In this document: piece by piece, positions 47,785 through 55,870 of the stretch
Numbering within the stretch: position 1 is the first letter of the stretch
Layout: every line of letters starts with the position of its first letter
Source: Trinickia caryophylli
Lineage (GTDB): Bacteria; Pseudomonadota; Gammaproteobacteria; Burkholderiales; Burkholderiaceae
DNA length: 64,000 nt
Direction: 5' to 3'
Assembly (NCBI RefSeq): GCF_034424545.1
Contig: NZ_CP139970.1
Location: 2,790,001-2,854,000 of the forward strand
Translations under genes and position numbers: made by a program
Notes under the pieces: model-generated
Told to the model about the DNA's origin: nothing
What the model saw: the letters and a program-made list of their open reading frames with translations, nothing else
Database searches by the model: none

Positions 47785-49371
47785 TCAGCGGCTCGTCGGC
47801 GCGCCAGGACGGCGGCTGTTGCCGCCGAGCAGCGCACCGGGATCGCGCGCGTGCTTGCGTGCGCCATTGCCGTCCGTCCGCTGCGTTGCCGATTGCTTGC
47901 CCGTACCTCCGCCGGATTTGCCTGCGCCGCCGGGTTTTCCCGCGCCACCGGGTTTTCCCGCGCCGCCCGCGCCGCTCGGGCGCTGGCGTGCGTTGGGCTG
48001 CGCCGCGCCGCCTGTCTTGGCGGGGGTGCCTTGCGCCTTTGCTTGTTGCTGCGGGCGGGGCGTCGATGCGCGAGGCTTCTCCGTTGCACTTGCACCTGCC
48101 TTTTGCTGCCGGCGCTCTGGCGTGGCGGCCGTCTTCTGGCCGCGCGCCGGGGCTTGGCTCTGCGCCGGAGCCGGGCGCGCCGCGCCGCCGCGTCCACGAC
48201 GCTGCTGGATCGGCTCGGGCTTCGCATCGGGATCGGGCTCGAAGCCCGGAATGACTTCCTGCGGAATCGTGCGCTTGATCAGCTTTTCGATGTCCTTCAG
48301 CAGTTGCCGTTCGTCGACGCACACGAGCGACACCGCCTCACCCGATGCGCCGGCGCGGCCCGTACGGCCGATCCGATGCACGTAATCCTCGGGCACGTTC
48401 GGCAGATCGTAGTTGACGACGTGCGGCAACTGGTCGATGTCGATGCCGCGCGCGGCAATGTCGGTCGCGACGAGCACCTGTAGCGTGCCGTCCTTGAACT
48501 CGGCCAAGGCGCGAGTGCGGGCCGACTGGCTCTTGTTGCCGTGAATCGCCAGCGCGCTGATGCCGTCTTTCGTCAGTTGCTCGGCGAGCCGGTTCGCGCC
48601 GTGCTTCGTGCGCGTGAACACCAGCACCTGAAACCAGTTGTGCTGCCGGACCAGATGCGTCAGCAGCTCGCGCTTGCGCTCGCGGTCGACCGGATAAATC
48701 TTTTGCGAGACCAATTCGGCCGTGGTATTGCGACGGGCCACTTCGATGAGGGCCGGCGAGTTGAGCAGGCTGTCGGCGAGTGCCTTGATCTCATCGGAGA
48801 AAGTGGCCGAAAACAGCAGGTTTTGCCGCTTCGGCGGCAGTTTGGCGAGTACCCGCTTGATGTCGTGGATGAAGCCCATGTCGAGCATCCGGTCCGCTTC
48901 GTCGAGCACGAGGATCTCGAGGTGCGAGACGTCGATCGTCTTTTGCTGCATATGGTCGAGCAAACGCCCCGGCGTGGCGACGACGATATCGACACCGCGC
49001 TTGAGCGCCTCGATTTGCGGCTGGATGCCCACGCCGCCGAAAAGCACGGCGGACTTCAGCTTCGTGTATTTGCCATAGGCACGCACGCTGTCTTCGACCT
49101 GTGCGGCGAGTTCGCGCGTCGGGGTCAGGATCAGTGCGCGCACGGCGCGTTTGGCGGAATGGCCCGCGCCTTGCGATTTCGCGAGACGCTCGAGCAGGGG
49201 CAGCGTGAAGCCGGCCGTCTTGCCGGTGCCCGTCTGCGCGCCGGCGAGCAGATCGCCCCCGTTCAGTACGGCCGGAATCGCCTGTAGTTGAATCGGGGTC
49301 GGCGAGGTATAGCCGAGTTCGCGAATGGCCCGTACGAGGGGTTCCGACAAGCCAAGGGAGTCAAAGGACAT
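47785..49371 (-). CDS. rhlE: DEAD-box ATP-dependent RNA helicase RhlE
   Basis: Cytosolic RNA helicase of 528 residues. Core motifs: Q-motif [11 protein letters not shown], Walker [59 protein letters not shown] and [10 protein letters not shown]. From about residue 385 the tail is disordered and rich in Gly, Pro, Ala, Gln and Lys, with repeated GGAGKP units, typical of RhlE-type RNA-binding tails. It converges with the PPOX-like gene. The upstream 140 bp before the hairpin at 49514 should hold its promoter. Confidence 0.94.
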   Translation of the reverse strand: MSFDSLGLSEPLVRAIRELGYTSPTPIQLQAIPAVLNGGDLLAGAQTGTGKTAGFTLPLLERLAKSQGAGHSAKRAVRALILTPTRELAAQVEDSVRAYGKYTKLKSAVLFGGVGIQPQIEALKRGVDIVVATPGRLLDHMQQKTIDVSHLEILVLDEADRMLDMGFIHDIKRVLAKLPPKRQNLLFSATFSDEIKALADSLLNSPALIEVARRNTTAELVSQKIYPVDRERKRELLTHLVRQHNWFQVLVFTRTKHGANRLAEQLTKDGISALAIHGNKSQSARTRALAEFKDGTLQVLVATDIAARGIDIDQLPHVVNYDLPNVPEDYVHRIGRTGRAGASGEAVSLVCVDERQLLKDIEKLIKRTIPQEVIPGFEPDPDAKPEPIQQRRGRGGAARPAPAQSQAPARGQKTAATPERRQQKAGASATEKPRASTPRPQQQAKAQGTPAKTGGAAQPNARQRPSGAGGAGKPGGAGKPGGAGKSGGGTGKQSATQRTDGNGARKHARDPGALLGGNSRRPGAPTSR

Positions 49372-49513
49372 AGAGTTCGTTCAGGAGTGCGGATAAAAGC
49401 GATTCGCCTGCCGCGTCGTGCGTCCGAGGAACGCACCCTGCGTGCCTGGCGCTCGTGGCGCCGGCGATTCGCCCGGATCCGGCGGGGCGATTGGCGCGCG
49501 CCGGAAATGCAAA

Positions 49514-49551
49514 GAGGGCGCGGCCGCGGTTACCCGCGTTGCCGCGCCCTC
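49514..49551 (-). terminator. Terminator-like hairpin after cytochrome c gene
   Basis: On the minus strand GAGGGCGCGG pairs perfectly with CCGCGCCCTC across an 18-nt loop that can itself pair, followed by TTTGCATTT. It begins 14 bp past the stop of the triheme cytochrome gene and lies ahead of rhlE, so it probably separates the two. Confidence 0.65.
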
Positions 49552-49564
49552 GTCGGTCATGTGT

Positions 49565-50860
49565 TTAATCGAGCGGCGCCGAACGCAGATCGCTCACTTG
49601 CTGCGGCGAGACGGCCGAACCGTGGTTGCCCCACGATTGACGCACGTACGTCACGACAGCGGCCACTTCCTGGTTCGACAGCGCCTGCGCGAACGGCGGC
49701 ATACCGTAGGGCTTCGGATTGACCGTCGTGCTCGGCGGATAACCGCCATTCAGCACCATGCGGATCGGGTTTACCGCCGAGGGCATCTGAATCGACTGGT
49801 TGTTCGCGAGCGGCGGATACGCCGGCGGCTTGCCGAGGCCGTTTTCGGCGTGGCAGGTCGCGCACTTGTCGACATAGATTTTCTTGCCCTGCTCGAAGAG
49901 CTCGCCACCGAACTTCTGCGACGTTTCGTACTGCATCGTCTCGGGGGCTTCGCTCTTTTGCGGAATCGTCTTCAGGTACGTGGCCATCGCGCGCACGTCG
50001 TCGTCCGACAGGTATTGTAGGCTGTTGTGGACCACTTCCGCCATCGGACCGAATACCGCACCGCGTTCGGACACGCCGTTCTTCAGCAGATCGGCGATAT
50101 CCTTGATTTCCCAATCGCCGAGGCCCGCTTCCTTGTTGGATGTCAGCGACGGTGCGTACCAGTTCTGCAGCGGGATGAGACCGCCCGCGAACGCCGCCGA
50201 ATTGACCGGGCCGCCCATCAGGTTGATCGAGGTGTGGCACATCGAGCAGTGGCCAAGACCTTCCACGAGATAGGCGCCGCGGTTCCACTCGACCGATTTC
50301 GTCGGGTCGTCCTTGTACGCGCCCTCGCGGAAGAACAGCGTGCGCCAGCCGATCAGCAGGTTGCGGTTATTGAACGGGAAGCGCAGCTCGTGCGGACGGC
50401 TCGGCACCGACACCGGCGCCACCGAGCGCAGGTAGGCGTAGATCGCGTCCGAATCCTCGCGCGTGACCTTCGTGTAGCTCGTGAACGGGAAGGCCGGATA
50501 GAGCAGGCTGCCGTCTTTCGAGCGGCCCGTGTGCATCGCGCGGTAGAAGTCGTCGGACGACCACTTGCCGATGCCGTACTGATCGTCGGGCGTGATGTTG
50601 GGCGTGTAGAGCGTGCCGAACGGCGTTGCCATCGGCAGGCCACCGGCGAACTGCTTGCCGCCGCGCACCGTGTGGCAGGCGATACAGTCGCCGGCGCGGG
50701 CCAGATATTCGCCGCGCTTGATGAGCGCGGCCTGATCGGCCGGCGTGGCAGCCTGTGCCGTGCCGTTGTGCAGGTTGTCGGAGCCAGACCAGAGGACCGA
50801 GCCGAGCGCCGCGGCCGCGAGCACGACAGCCGACAACGCGAACAGGGACTTGCGTTTCAT
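49565..50860 (-). CDS. Triheme c-type cytochrome (alcohol/gluconate dehydrogenase cytochrome subunit type)
   Basis: 431-residue exported cytochrome with an N-terminal signal or anchor (LFALSAVVLAAAALGSVLW) and three heme sites: CIACH (Cys59), CSMCH and CATCH. It matches the membrane-associated triheme subunit that carries electrons from periplasmic PQQ or flavin dehydrogenases to ubiquinone or an oxidase. No dehydrogenase subunit lies next to it here. It follows the diheme cytochrome by 19 bp, so they form one operon; the pair may serve as a redox relay towards a terminal oxidase. Confidence 0.9.
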   Translation of the reverse strand: MKRKSLFALSAVVLAAAALGSVLWSGSDNLHNGTAQAATPADQAALIKRGEYLARAGDCIACHTVRGGKQFAGGLPMATPFGTLYTPNITPDDQYGIGKWSSDDFYRAMHTGRSKDGSLLYPAFPFTSYTKVTREDSDAIYAYLRSVAPVSVPSRPHELRFPFNNRNLLIGWRTLFFREGAYKDDPTKSVEWNRGAYLVEGLGHCSMCHTSINLMGGPVNSAAFAGGLIPLQNWYAPSLTSNKEAGLGDWEIKDIADLLKNGVSERGAVFGPMAEVVHNSLQYLSDDDVRAMATYLKTIPQKSEAPETMQYETSQKFGGELFEQGKKIYVDKCATCHAENGLGKPPAYPPLANNQSIQMPSAVNPIRMVLNGGYPPSTTVNPKPYGMPPFAQALSNQEVAAVVTYVRQSWGNHGSAVSPQQVSDLRSAPLD

Positions 50861-50879
50861 TTAACGTTTCTCCTCGCGC

Positions 50880-51611
50880 TTATTGCGGTTCGCTGCCGCA
50901 GGCAAGCGGAGTCTTCATCGAGCGGGCCGGAGCCGGAACGGGGTTTTGCGGGGCGCGCTGCGTCGCGAGCCAGGCCGCTGCGGCGTTCACGTCTTCGTCG
51001 GTGAGCCGCGATGCGATGTCGTGCATGCAATCGGGCGCCTTCGCGTGCCGGGTGCCCGTGCGCCATGCGCCGAGCTGCGCGCTGATGTAATCCTGGTGCA
51101 GCCCCACGAGGCCCGGGATGGCCGGGTCCATGCCCGTCAGCGCCTTGCCGTGGCAGGCTACGCAGGCCGGCACGTTCTTCGAGGCGTCGCCTTGCAGTAC
51201 GAGCGCCTTGCCGCGCGCGAGGGTATCGGGCGAAACCGTGGCCTTCGTGGGTTCCGGGTACGGCGGGCGCTGTTTCGAGAACCAGTCTGCGATCTCGTGC
51301 AGATATTCATCCGAGAGATAGGTCACGAGGTAGTTCATCGGCGGATACTTGCGCCGGCCCTCGCGGAAATTCTGCAGCTGGTTGAACAGATACTCGGCCG
51401 GCTTGCCCGCCAGGCGCGGGAAGTAGTCGTTGTCCGTACCCTGGCCGTGGCTGCCGTGACACGCGGTGCAGCCTTGCACGCGCGCTTCCATCGTATCGGG
51501 GGCCTTGGGCTGGGGTTGCGCTTGCGCGCTACTTGCGACGCCGGCACCGCCAATCAACAGAAGGGCGAGTAGCGGGCGGAAAATGCGTCTTGAAGACACG
51601 CGTAACTCCAT
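50880..51611 (-). CDS. Diheme cytochrome c (cytochrome c4-like)
   Basis: 243-residue periplasmic protein. Signal peptide cleaved near ASSAQA (residue 31), then two class I cytochrome domains with heme sites CTACHGSHG (Cys48) and CVACHGKAL; likely axial Met residues are in YPPMNYLVTYLS and PDCMHDIAS. ATG 51611 gives a proper signal peptide; the long open frame upstream does not. First gene of the two-cytochrome operon. Confidence 0.88.
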   Translation of the reverse strand: MELRVSSRRIFRPLLALLLIGGAGVASSAQAQPQPKAPDTMEARVQGCTACHGSHGQGTDNDYFPRLAGKPAEYLFNQLQNFREGRRKYPPMNYLVTYLSDEYLHEIADWFSKQRPPYPEPTKATVSPDTLARGKALVLQGDASKNVPACVACHGKALTGMDPAIPGLVGLHQDYISAQLGAWRTGTRHAKAPDCMHDIASRLTDEDVNAAAAWLATQRAPQNPVPAPARSMKTPLACGSEPQ

Positions 51612-52165
51612 CGTTATTCGGGGACCTGCCGGACTTCGATCGGCCCGGTATGGCTCTGTGACTTGGTCTACTGCTGGATGCGGATCGGTGAGTCGCAGCG
51701 GCGCCTGCGGCGTTGCGACGCAGCATTCTATCATCGATGACTCCCTGCGGCTATTTACGGCAGGCGACGCGCATCCGTCCAGATGCGTCGGCGCGACAAT
51801 TTGACGCGCGCCCCGCGGCGCGTGGCGGGGGCCTCGGAGCGAAAAAAGGGCCGTACCGCTTGGCCACCTGTCGTTGCGGCGCATCGCGCATGCCCGCCTC
51901 GCACGCGTGCGGCACGCGGCGTACACTCATGGGTTTTGTCAGAGCCGCGGCGTGGCCCGGGTCTGCGCTCGTCCGCTTTTGTCCGTCTTTGTCATTTGCG
52001 CCGTTTCGTTGTTTCTCCCTGCTGCCTGCCGATGAAGCCTTTCCAGTCCGTTTTTCCGCCGGATTGTCTGCTGGACTCTCCGCCGAACCCGCGTCGTTCG
52101 CCGGCCCTTCGCGCCGCCGCGCGCCTCTCGCCTCGCGTGGGCGATTCCGCGGGATGGGCCGTGCA
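51612..52165. other. Intergenic region between cytochrome and copD genes
   Basis: About 550 bp separate the divergent starts. Open frames cross it but their predicted residues are Arg/Ala/Ser-rich and lack any domain, so I read it as non-coding. It should contain both promoters; I see no clear -35/-10 pair, hairpin with T-run, or copper-box palindrome. Confidence 0.5.
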
Positions 52166-53086
52166 ATGAACATCGACGGACTGCTGATCGGACAGGCTGC
52201 GCTCGCCGCGTTGATGAGCGTGGCTTTCGCGTTGGCACTCGGCTCCGCGACGTTTGCGCGCTGGCTGAGCATGGACGGCGCCCAGGCGCCCGCCGCGGCG
52301 TCTCATGCGGCCTGGGCGCGCGCTCGGGCGTCGATCGTGGCCGCGGCGTTCGCGCTCGTGCTGGCCGATGGTGGCTGGCTTCTGTATGAAGCGGCATCGA
52401 TGAGCGGCTCCGACCTTTTCGGTGCGCTGGCGGTCCTGCCCGACGTCATCGGGCAGACCCACACCGGCCACGCGTGGGCTGTCGCGTTCGGCGGCTCCGC
52501 GCTGATGCTCGTGACGGCACTGCTTTACCGCGGCGGCCGGCTCGGCCAAACCATGCTCTGGGTCGCGGCCGCCGTGATCGGCGCGGGCACCGCCTCGCTT
52601 GGCCATGCGGCCGATGCGGGCGTGTTCTCGCTCGTCTCGGCAATGCAGTTCGTCCATGTGCTGTCCACCGCGTTCTGGGGCGGCATCGTGCTGGCCGGCG
52701 GTTTCGTCGTGCTGCCGGCCCTCGACGCCTCGGTCACGCGCACCGCGCTGCTCCGCCTGGCCGACCGCGTGTCCGGGGCGGCCCTCGCCGCGTTTCTTCT
52801 CGTTGTGGTGTCCGGCGTGTTCGCCGCTTATTCGGGGCTCGGCGGCGACGCCGGTGCGCTGCGCACGACCACCTGGGGGCATGTGCTCACGCTCAAGCTC
52901 GCGCTCGTATTGCTTGCCGTCGTGCTCGGCGGGCTGAACCGGATCTTGGCGCTGCCGCGCCTGCGGCGCACCGCTTCCACGATGGACGCCCACACGTTCG
53001 TCAACATCGTGCATCTGGAGGCGTATGTGATGGTGGCGGTGTTCGTCGCGGCGGCGGCACTCGCGCAGTGCCCGCCTGCGGGTTGA
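52166..53086 (+). CDS. copD: CopD-family copper resistance membrane protein
   Basis: 306-residue integral membrane protein with about eight helices, for example ALAALMSVAFALALGSATF, TMLWVAAAVIGAGTASLG and LALVLLAVVLGGLNRIL. Conserved His residues lie in HTGHAWAVAF, GHAADAG, QFVHVLSTAFWGG and TTWGHVLTLKLALV, as in the CopD domain that moves copper across the inner membrane. ATG 52166 has GGGATGGG upstream. No CopC or CopAB neighbour is present. Direction and metal are inferred from the family. Confidence 0.85.
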   Translation: MNIDGLLIGQAALAALMSVAFALALGSATFARWLSMDGAQAPAAASHAAWARARASIVAAAFALVLADGGWLLYEAASMSGSDLFGALAVLPDVIGQTHTGHAWAVAFGGSALMLVTALLYRGGRLGQTMLWVAAAVIGAGTASLGHAADAGVFSLVSAMQFVHVLSTAFWGGIVLAGGFVVLPALDASVTRTALLRLADRVSGAALAAFLLVVVSGVFAAYSGLGGDAGALRTTTWGHVLTLKLALVLLAVVLGGLNRILALPRLRRTASTMDAHTFVNIVHLEAYVMVAVFVAAAALAQCPPAG

Positions 53087-53229
53087 TGCCCACTGCCGGC
53101 ACCTTGATACGTCGAGATCTGGCCGGGCAGGGGCAGGCCCGCCAGCGTTAAGCGGGCCCGTTACGACGACGTTACCGGACCCAAGTCATGAAACGGGGGC
53201 TCTGTAACGCAAAGGCAGCCTTCCAGGCA

Positions 53230-54378
53230 TCACCATTCGGCGACGCTGCCGTCCTCGTGCCGCCAGACCGGATTGCGCCAGCGATGGCCGACCTTCGCCA
53301 TTTCGCGCACCTTCTCCTCGTCCACGTCGATCCCGAGGCCGGGGCCCTGCGGAATGCTCACGAAACCGTCTTCGTATTTGAAGACTTCGGGGTTGCGGAT
53401 GTAGTCGAGCAGGTCATTGCCCTGGTTGTAGTGAATGCCGAGGCTTTGTTCCTGGATGAACGCGTTGTAGCTCACGGCGTCGATCTGCAGGCACGCCGCG
53501 AGCGCGATCGGCCCGAGCGGGCAGTGCAGCGCGATGGCAACGTCGTACGCTTCGGCCATCGTCGCAATCTTGCGGCATTCGCTGATACCGCCCGCGTGCG
53601 ACGCGTCGGGCTGGAGAATATCGACGTAGCCGCCCGCGAGGATCTGCTTGAAGTCCCAGCGCGAGTAAAGTCGCTCGCCGAGGGCGATCGGCGTGTTCGT
53701 CTGGTTGACGATGTCGCGCAGCGCTTCCGCGTTCTCCGAGAGCACGGGCTCCTCGATGAACAGCAGCTTGTAGGGATCGAGTTCCTTGGCGAGCACCTTG
53801 GCCATCGGCTTGTGGATGCGCCCGTGGAAATCCACGCCGATGCCCACGTGCGGCCCGACAGCGTCGCGCACGGCGGCAACGTTCGCGATGACACGCTCGA
53901 CCTTGTCGTATGTATCGACGATCTGCACTTCTTCCGAGCCGTTCATCTTGAGCGCCTTGAAGCCGCGTTCGACGACGGCCCGTGCGTTGTTCGCGACATC
54001 GCTCGGGCGATCGCCGCCGATCCACGAGTACACCTTGATGCGATCGCGCACCTGCCCGCCCAGCAATGCGTGCACGGGCACGCCATGATGCTTGCCCTTG
54101 ATGTCCCACAGCGCCTGGTCGATGCCGGCAATTGCGCTCATCGAAATCGGGCCGCCGCGGTAGAAGCCCGCGCGGTACATGACCTGCCAGTGGTCCTCGA
54201 TGGCGAGCGGGTCCTTGCCGATCAGGTAGTCGGCCAGCTCGTGCACGGCCGTCTCCACCGTGTGCGCACGCCCCTCGACGACGGGCTCGCCCCAGCCGAC
54301 GATACCGGCATCGGTCTCGATCTTGACGAACGTCCAGCGCGGCGGGACAACGAACGTTTCAAGCTTGGTGATCTTCAT
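53230..54378 (-). CDS. dgoD: D-galactonate dehydratase DgoD
   Basis: Enolase-superfamily enzyme removing water from D-galactonate to give 2-keto-3-deoxygalactonate. 382 residues beginning [20 protein letters not shown]. Metal ligands and bases are visible in [25 protein letters not shown] and [14 protein letters not shown]; the second catalytic His is in [21 protein letters not shown] precedes the ATG. It is divergent from a GntR regulator likely to control it. DgoK, DgoA and transporter genes are not in the window. Confidence 0.93.
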   Translation of the reverse strand: MKITKLETFVVPPRWTFVKIETDAGIVGWGEPVVEGRAHTVETAVHELADYLIGKDPLAIEDHWQVMYRAGFYRGGPISMSAIAGIDQALWDIKGKHHGVPVHALLGGQVRDRIKVYSWIGGDRPSDVANNARAVVERGFKALKMNGSEEVQIVDTYDKVERVIANVAAVRDAVGPHVGIGVDFHGRIHKPMAKVLAKELDPYKLLFIEEPVLSENAEALRDIVNQTNTPIALGERLYSRWDFKQILAGGYVDILQPDASHAGGISECRKIATMAEAYDVAIALHCPLGPIALAACLQIDAVSYNAFIQEQSLGIHYNQGNDLLDYIRNPEVFKYEDGFVSIPQGPGLGIDVDEEKVREMAKVGHRWRNPVWRHEDGSVAEW

Positions 54379-54466
54379 GGGTCTATCTCCTCCTTCAGCA
54401 ATTCGGCCGGCGCAGGCGTTCGGAAGCGCGCCGGAAAACGGATTGTATCGCAAGTCCGTCAGAAGT

Positions 54467-54482
54467 AGTATTAATAGTATTA
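54467..54482. promoter_or_regulatory. AT-rich direct repeat in the dgoD-gntR spacer
   Basis: Two AGTATTA units nine bases apart form an AT-rich island around a TATTAATA palindrome, standing out sharply from the GC-rich surroundings between the divergent dgoD and GntR genes. It is a reasonable site for promoter -10 elements or the regulator's operator. No convincing -35 box could be placed for either strand. Confidence 0.45.
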
Positions 54483-54513
54483 TATCGCCGGCAACTTGCG
54501 CTTTCCGTACCGG

Positions 54514-54528
54514 CCGCGATAATCGCGG
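54514..54528. promoter_or_regulatory. 15-bp perfect palindrome upstream of GntR gene
   Basis: CCGCGAT-A-ATCGCGG is a perfect odd-length palindrome 60-75 bp ahead of the GntR coding start. Its symmetry and place fit an autoregulatory operator; it could equally act as a hairpin in the leader RNA. Confidence 0.4.
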
Positions 54529-54588
54529 ACGGTGGCATGCGGGCGTCATCGTCCCGACTTATTTCACGGTTATCGAAGGAGAACGATC

Positions 54589-55266
54589 ATTCAGCGCGAT
54601 CTGCACGGGCGGGTGACCTATCAGCTGGCAACAGGTATTTTGCGCGGCGAGTACGCGCCCGAATCGATCCTGCCGCGCGAGGCCGAGTTGATGGAGCGGT
54701 TCGGCGTGAGCCGTACCGTGCTGCGCGAGGCGCTGCGCACGCTCACTTCCAAAGGGCTCGTCGAATCGCGCCCGAAGGTCGGCACGCGGGTGCGGCCGCG
54801 CCGTGCCTGGAATCTGCTCGATGCCGACCTGCTCGAATGGTATTCCCTGGTGGCGCCTCCGCTCGCGTTTGCGCTGAAGTTGCAGGAGGTGCGCGAGATG
54901 GTCGAGCCGTATGCGGCCGAACTCGCGGCGCGCGCGCATACGAACGAGACGATGGCCGCGCTCGAGAGCGCGCATGGGGCAATGGTCGCGGCGCGCAATG
55001 TCGACGAATGGGTGAGGGCGGACCTGCTTTTCCACCTCGGCATCCTGGCGGCATGCAGCAATGAATTGCTGATGCCGCTCGGACCGCTGATCGAGCGCAC
55101 GCTCGAGGCCCAACTGCTGCTCAACGCCAAGCGGGCCGAGATATTCAATGCGTCGCTCGCCGAGCACACGGCCGTATTCGAGGCGATACGCGCACGCGAC
55201 GGCGAGGGCGCGCGCGCGGCGATGGCGGGCCTGCTCGGCGTCACGCGTAAGCGGATCGAGGGCTGA
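54589..55266 (+). CDS. GntR-family regulator (FadR/FCD type), probable dgo repressor
   Basis: About 225 residues: N-terminal winged helix with YAPESILPREAELMERFGVS and RTVLREALRTLTSKGLVES, then a helical FCD ligand domain (EVREMVEPYAAELAARA, DLLFHLGILAACSNELL). The place next to dgoD makes it a likely galactonate-responsive DgoR. The start is odd: a good ribosome site, AAGGAGA, at 54576-54582 is followed by ACG ATC ATT with no ATG, GTG or TTG at the right distance. ATT 54589 fits the spacing; GTG 54532 upstream and GTG 54613 downstream are the standard-codon options. Confidence 0.85.
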   Translation: MQRDLHGRVTYQLATGILRGEYAPESILPREAELMERFGVSRTVLREALRTLTSKGLVESRPKVGTRVRPRRAWNLLDADLLEWYSLVAPPLAFALKLQEVREMVEPYAAELAARAHTNETMAALESAHGAMVAARNVDEWVRADLLFHLGILAACSNELLMPLGPLIERTLEAQLLLNAKRAEIFNASLAEHTAVFEAIRARDGEGARAAMAGLLGVTRKRIEG

Positions 55267-55295
55267 GCGCCAGGAATGCGGGTTGCTTCGATATG

Positions 55296-55370
55296 GGTAC
55301 GCCATTCATCGGCATATATAGGTACGCCGTTCATCGGCGTATAGGGGTACGCCGTTCATCGGCGCATACG
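55296..55370 (+). repeat. Three tandem 25-bp repeats with internal palindromes
   Basis: Head-to-tail units of exactly 25 bp at 55296, 55321 and 55346, each starting GGTACGCC and holding TTCATCGGC. In units 2 and 3 the arms TACGCCG and CGGCGTA/CGGCGCA flank TTCAT, so each unit can fold as a small hairpin; unit 1 has two changes weakening it. They lie between the GntR stop and the small basic protein gene. Confidence 0.85.
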
Positions 55371-55413
55371 ACGCGACGGACGCGCGCCAGACGCGCATAT
55401 AGAGGAGGGCACC

Positions 55414-55566
55414 ATGCCACTACGTAAAGGCACGTCCCGCGAGGACATATCGAAGAACGTCAAGACCGAAATGAAGCACGGGAAGTCGCAGAAGCAGTCC
55501 GTGGCGATCGCGCTGAATCAGGCGCGCAAGCACGGCGCGAAGATCCCGAAGAAGCACGACCGTTGA
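55414..55566 (+). CDS. Small Lys-rich protein (DUF6496-like)
   Basis: 50-residue, strongly basic protein starting MPLRKGTSREDISKNVKTEM, with KHGKSQKQSVAIALNQARKHG and ending KIPKKHDR. GAGGAGG six bases before the ATG supports translation. Similar small proteins occur in many Burkholderia and some phages; no function is known to me. The charge suggests nucleic-acid binding, which is inference. Preceded by the 25-bp repeats. Confidence 0.72.
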   Translation: MPLRKGTSREDISKNVKTEMKHGKSQKQSVAIALNQARKHGAKIPKKHDR

Positions 55567-55666
55567 CCTGTCGCGCGGCCACATCCGAGCTGGGGTGGCC
55601 GCCCTGGCGCGGGCGCCTGGCCGCAGCCCGTCCCGCGCCCCGCGTTTAACCCGTCGCCTTCAACCA

Positions 55667-55722
55667 GCCGACTCCAACCGGCCGACTCCAACCGGCCGAC
55701 TCCAACCGGCCGACTCCAACCG
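55667..55722 (+). repeat. Four tandem 14-bp repeats
   Basis: Four exact copies of GCCGACTCCAACCG run from 55667 to 55722, with a decayed partial copy just before. The next bases are GTTTTTGG. CCGG boxes between units can pair with each other, so the array could form variable hairpins. It sits in the 305-bp spacer between the small basic protein and phnS; nothing else is recognised there. Confidence 0.88.
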
Positions 55723-55870
55723 GTTTTTGGCGGCCGCGAGGCCATCTCCCTCCCGTCGAAGCGCCTTCGCCGCTGGTCGTCACGCGTCATCGCTCTGTCA
55801 CCGAAGCCTGTGAAGCTTGCGCTCTACCGTATTTCCCGGCTCTCGGGCATACGCTTCGGAGAACAGCGAC

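Noticed and set aside
55296..55722. Possible CRISPR array from the tandem repeats
   Set aside because: Units are contiguous, 25 or 14 bp long, with no unique spacers and no cas genes nearby.
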